A stretch of DNA of 64,000 bases, from positions 806,001-870,000 of the forward strand of contig VJWM01000025.1 of assembly GCA_010909165.1 (NCBI GenBank), in the 5' to 3' direction. The notes beneath the pieces are model-generated. The model saw nothing but the letters and a program-made list of their open reading frames with translations. It made no database searches and was not told the origin of the DNA. The stretch is from Anthoceros angustus. Taxonomy: Eukaryota; Streptophyta; Anthocerotopsida; Anthocerotales; Anthocerotaceae. The position numbers and the translations under genes are program-made. This document shows, one piece after another, positions 61,871 through 64,000 of the stretch. Position 1 is the first letter of the stretch, and each line of letters begins with the position of its first letter.

Positions 61871-62936
61871 AGGTCATCCACATTCAGCAAAACTTCAGAA
61901 ACTTGCTGTAAGTGATTTTTACCAGGATGGTCCTATTGGGCAGTTGGCATCCCTTCCCTTGTGTGAGTCTTGTGTTATTTCCAAAAGGCATCAAGCAGCC
62001 TTTAGAAATAAAGCTCCACATAGAGCCTCTGAGGTTCTAGAACTAGTACACACTGATCTGTGTGGACCTCTATCTCAAGAATCCATAGGAGGTGGTAGAT
62101 ACTTCCTAACCTTCACTGATGATAAGACTAGGTTTGTCACCACCTACATATTGAAACAGAAAAGTGAGTGTTTCAGTCACTTCAGAAACTACATCAAGTA
62201 TGCTGAAAGATGGACTGGAAAACAACTCAAAACATTACGATCAGACAACGGGGGAGAGTTTACCTCCAATGAATTCCAGACATACTGTACAGCTGAGGGA
62301 ATTGGTCGCCAGCTGACAGTGGTTTACACACCTCAGCAAAATGGTGTTGCTGAGCGTCTTAACCTTATTCTGCAAGAAATGACATCTTCCTTATTACATC
62401 AAGCCCAGCTTCCATTGCCATACTGGGCAGAAGCTATAATTACTGCAACTTACCTTAAAAACAGGTTGCCAACTACTTCTGTCGTAGGCCAGACACCTTT
62501 TGAAGCCTTCACAAGGCGTAAGCCTTCTATTCTTCACTTGCGCACATTTGGATGTGTAGCATACGCTTTTATACCTAAAGAGAAAAGGAAAAAGCTGTCA
62601 GACAAGGCCAGAAAGCTACTTATGCTAGGCTACACAGAAGGAATTAAAGCTTATAAACTCTATGATGTACCTAAGAACAAAGTCATTTATGCAAGAAGTG
62701 TTACCTTTAATGAAGACCAAAATTGGGTATCAGTGGGAGCTGTTCACAATGAGGACGTTGATCCCACTGATGATGATGCTTCCTTTGATCAATCTGATCA
62801 CAGTACTCAACTTGTTCCCATGGAGGACATTGCTCCTGCAGGTGGGGAAAATCCAGCAGCTGGTTTTGAGCTCCTTGATGTTGAGGACATATCAGGTGCA
62901 GAACCTGCACGTTTCGATGCTGCACATCCTACTTGA
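61761..62936 (+). CDS. Copia C: pre-integrase and integrase domain
   Basis: A 391-codon open frame with the pre-integrase motif LWHKRLGHPHSAKLQKLAV and the zinc Cys pair (CESCVISKRHQ). The integrase core follows with all catalytic acids in place: ELVHTDLCGPLSQ (D), LKTLRSDNGGEFTSNEFQ (D) and TPQQNGVAERLNL (E). The C-terminal YAFIPKEKRKKLSDKARKLL, MLGY and SVTFNED comes next. It inserts the reverse-transcribed element into the genome. The frame ends at 62936, before reverse transcriptase; RT and RNase H are absent, replaced by an LTR-like segment. Confidence 0.93.
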   Translation: MFLLHTDSIVPTSNLTYDASAVSTQQIEKVKLWHKRLGHPHSAKLQKLAVSDFYQDGPIGQLASLPLCESCVISKRHQAAFRNKAPHRASEVLELVHTDLCGPLSQESIGGGRYFLTFTDDKTRFVTTYILKQKSECFSHFRNYIKYAERWTGKQLKTLRSDNGGEFTSNEFQTYCTAEGIGRQLTVVYTPQQNGVAERLNLILQEMTSSLLHQAQLPLPYWAEAIITATYLKNRLPTTSVVGQTPFEAFTRRKPSILHLRTFGCVAYAFIPKEKRKKLSDKARKLLMLGYTEGIKAYKLYDVPKNKVIYARSVTFNEDQNWVSVGAVHNEDVDPTDDDASFDQSDHSTQLVPMEDIAPAGGENPAAGFELLDVEDISGAEPARFDAAHPT

Positions 62937-63096
62937 TAAGAAACGCGGAAGCGTGTTTGTAAAACACAAAACATTGATTGATTAAAATGAGAGTAAATCC
63001 TCTTTAAGTACAAAACTGAATGTGACTCTTGAGTTAAACTAAATAACCTATTGTTAAGTCCATATAAACTGTGTTAGGTTTTTCTATCCTTAACAC
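62936..63096 (-). mobile_element. Solo-LTR-like segment cutting off Copia C
   Basis: On the minus strand a polypurine-like agtgggag (about 63097-63104) is followed by TGTTAAGGATAG and the segment ends ...TTCTTATCA where the integrase frame stops. That layout fits a ~160 bp 3' LTR on the minus strand. No second LTR or coding region of that element is recognised to the right. Confidence 0.35.
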
Positions 63097-63104
63097 TCCC
63101 ACTA

Positions 63105-64000
63105 AAAATAACACGATTTATACAACCTTGGCCGGGCGCATGTCCTGTGACTATCTATTTCGGCTACCGCATAACGGGGCGTACTCTTGCCCACGGCATG
63201 GACCTCCTGACTGCCATCTACTTATGCAGTGCTTGCATCCTGCTCTTCAGAGTAATCTCGCGCGCAAGCTCCAAGATGAAGACCCGCTCGAGTGCATCAT
63301 GCGGCGCAAGTCCCGCCGCGGCCCGGCTGTCGGCATGAAAAGAGCCAGCTAGCGGAAGGAGGAAAAGCAGGGGCTACTCTGACCTGTAAGTCGGCCCGAC
63401 TTAACACACATGGATGCTCGCCCATCAGCAGCGTCCTCATGTGCAAGCCCCGCCACCAGCCGCCATTGCCACAGTGAGTTCTTGAATCGGAGCCGGGGCG
63501 GTGACATCGACCCAGCCCCCAACACGGCCAGCGGACAGTGGGGCCGGTGAGCACTCGGCGTCGTCCTACTAAGGTGGTGGGAAAACTCCCACTACTTCGT
63601 GCTTGACCGGTGGCGCATGGCAACTCAAGCTAAGATGGAAGCACTTGAATGTCAAACGTCGAAGTCACCGCGACAGGCGCATGAGTGGGCGGTGAGCGAA
63701 TTTCTAGATGGTGGCGACCTTTGACAACCCGGAGGCCGGCAGGAAAGGCATGGCGATGCTCTGGCATCACAAGAAAGGCACATGTATGTGTGTGCTTATT
63801 TGTACCCGATGAAGGAGAACCTATCTGTTAAACCCCTGTCCTGACCATGTCTGCGATTTTGTGGCTACTTTGAAGCTTCATCCACCAGACATGTTGTTCC
63901 AGGGTCATTCCTAACTGCCCATCTGACTTATGTATGCAGGAGGGCTACGAGCCCAAGGCTGTCTCTCGTTCCAGCGGTGGCACAGGCCACTAAGGTGAAG
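63105..64000. other. GC-rich end of window, nothing identified
   Basis: Moderately GC-rich with short frames on both strands (for example 63623-63297 on the minus strand) that lack recognisable motifs. No RNA gene, repeat or domain that I can support. Confidence 0.4.

Noticed and set aside
1-64000. tRNA, rRNA or other structural RNA genes
   Set aside because: The only tRNA-like stretches found are retroelement primer-binding sites; no cloverleaf or rRNA sequence was recognised by eye.

Overview
This window is nuclear DNA of a land plant with a repeat-rich genome. Spliced genes with short introns (about 80-150 bp), Copia LTR retrotransposons primed by initiator tRNA-Met, and a cluster of PLS-class pentatricopeptide repeat (PPR) proteins all point that way. 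The best lineage clue is at the C-termini of the DYW-type PPR proteins. They end in Gly/Ser-Arg-Pro instead of Asp-Tyr-Trp and carry a KKPA/KLPA-type PG box. As I remember the literature, this variant (called DYW:KP) is confined to hornworts, lycophytes and ferns and is linked to U-to-C organellar RNA editing. A lycophyte, fern or hornwort is therefore likelier than a moss or seed plant. The species cannot be named from the sequence.

Layout. 1-5.6 kb: GC-rich degenerate repeat DNA with a tRNA-Asp-type primer site and an ~890 bp tandem duplication. 5.7-7.26 kb: broken transposase-like gene (-). 7.27-10.2 kb: degenerate Copia element A (-). 11.35-17.85 kb: two haspin-like kinase copies on the arms of a 1.2 kb inverted repeat, with an intronless thymidine-kinase pseudogene between them. 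18-19.8 kb: minisatellites and relics. 19.8-40.6 kb: PPR cluster in the physical order E-type, DYW, DYW (all -), then E-type, DYW, DYW relic (all +), with a tryptophan synthase alpha pseudogene inside it. 40.8-44.35 kb: an unidentified spliced gene and an eight-exon ALG2 mannosyltransferase gene (both -). 45.8-46.3 kb: CACTA-like element. 46.6-57.2 kb: an unidentified two-exon gene (-) split by a complete Copia element B (46962-55604, TSD CTTTG). 57.4-62.9 kb: Copia element C (+), lacking its RT end. 63-64 kb: nothing recognised.

How the parts relate. The PPR proteins would act in mitochondria or plastids. The E-type proteins keep a WW-containing PG box but lack the deaminase, whereas the DYW copies keep a deaminase-like domain of the GRP type. 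Most DYW copies are broken by small deletions. All three Copia elements appear to carry an extra coiled-coil-like open frame between the primer site and gag.

Caution. Nearly every duplicated pair here (the LTRs, the tandem duplications, the PPR units) differs mainly by 1-5 nt deletions rather than substitutions. ALG2 also lacks one base in an otherwise perfect gene. Some apparent pseudogenes may therefore be consensus or assembly errors.
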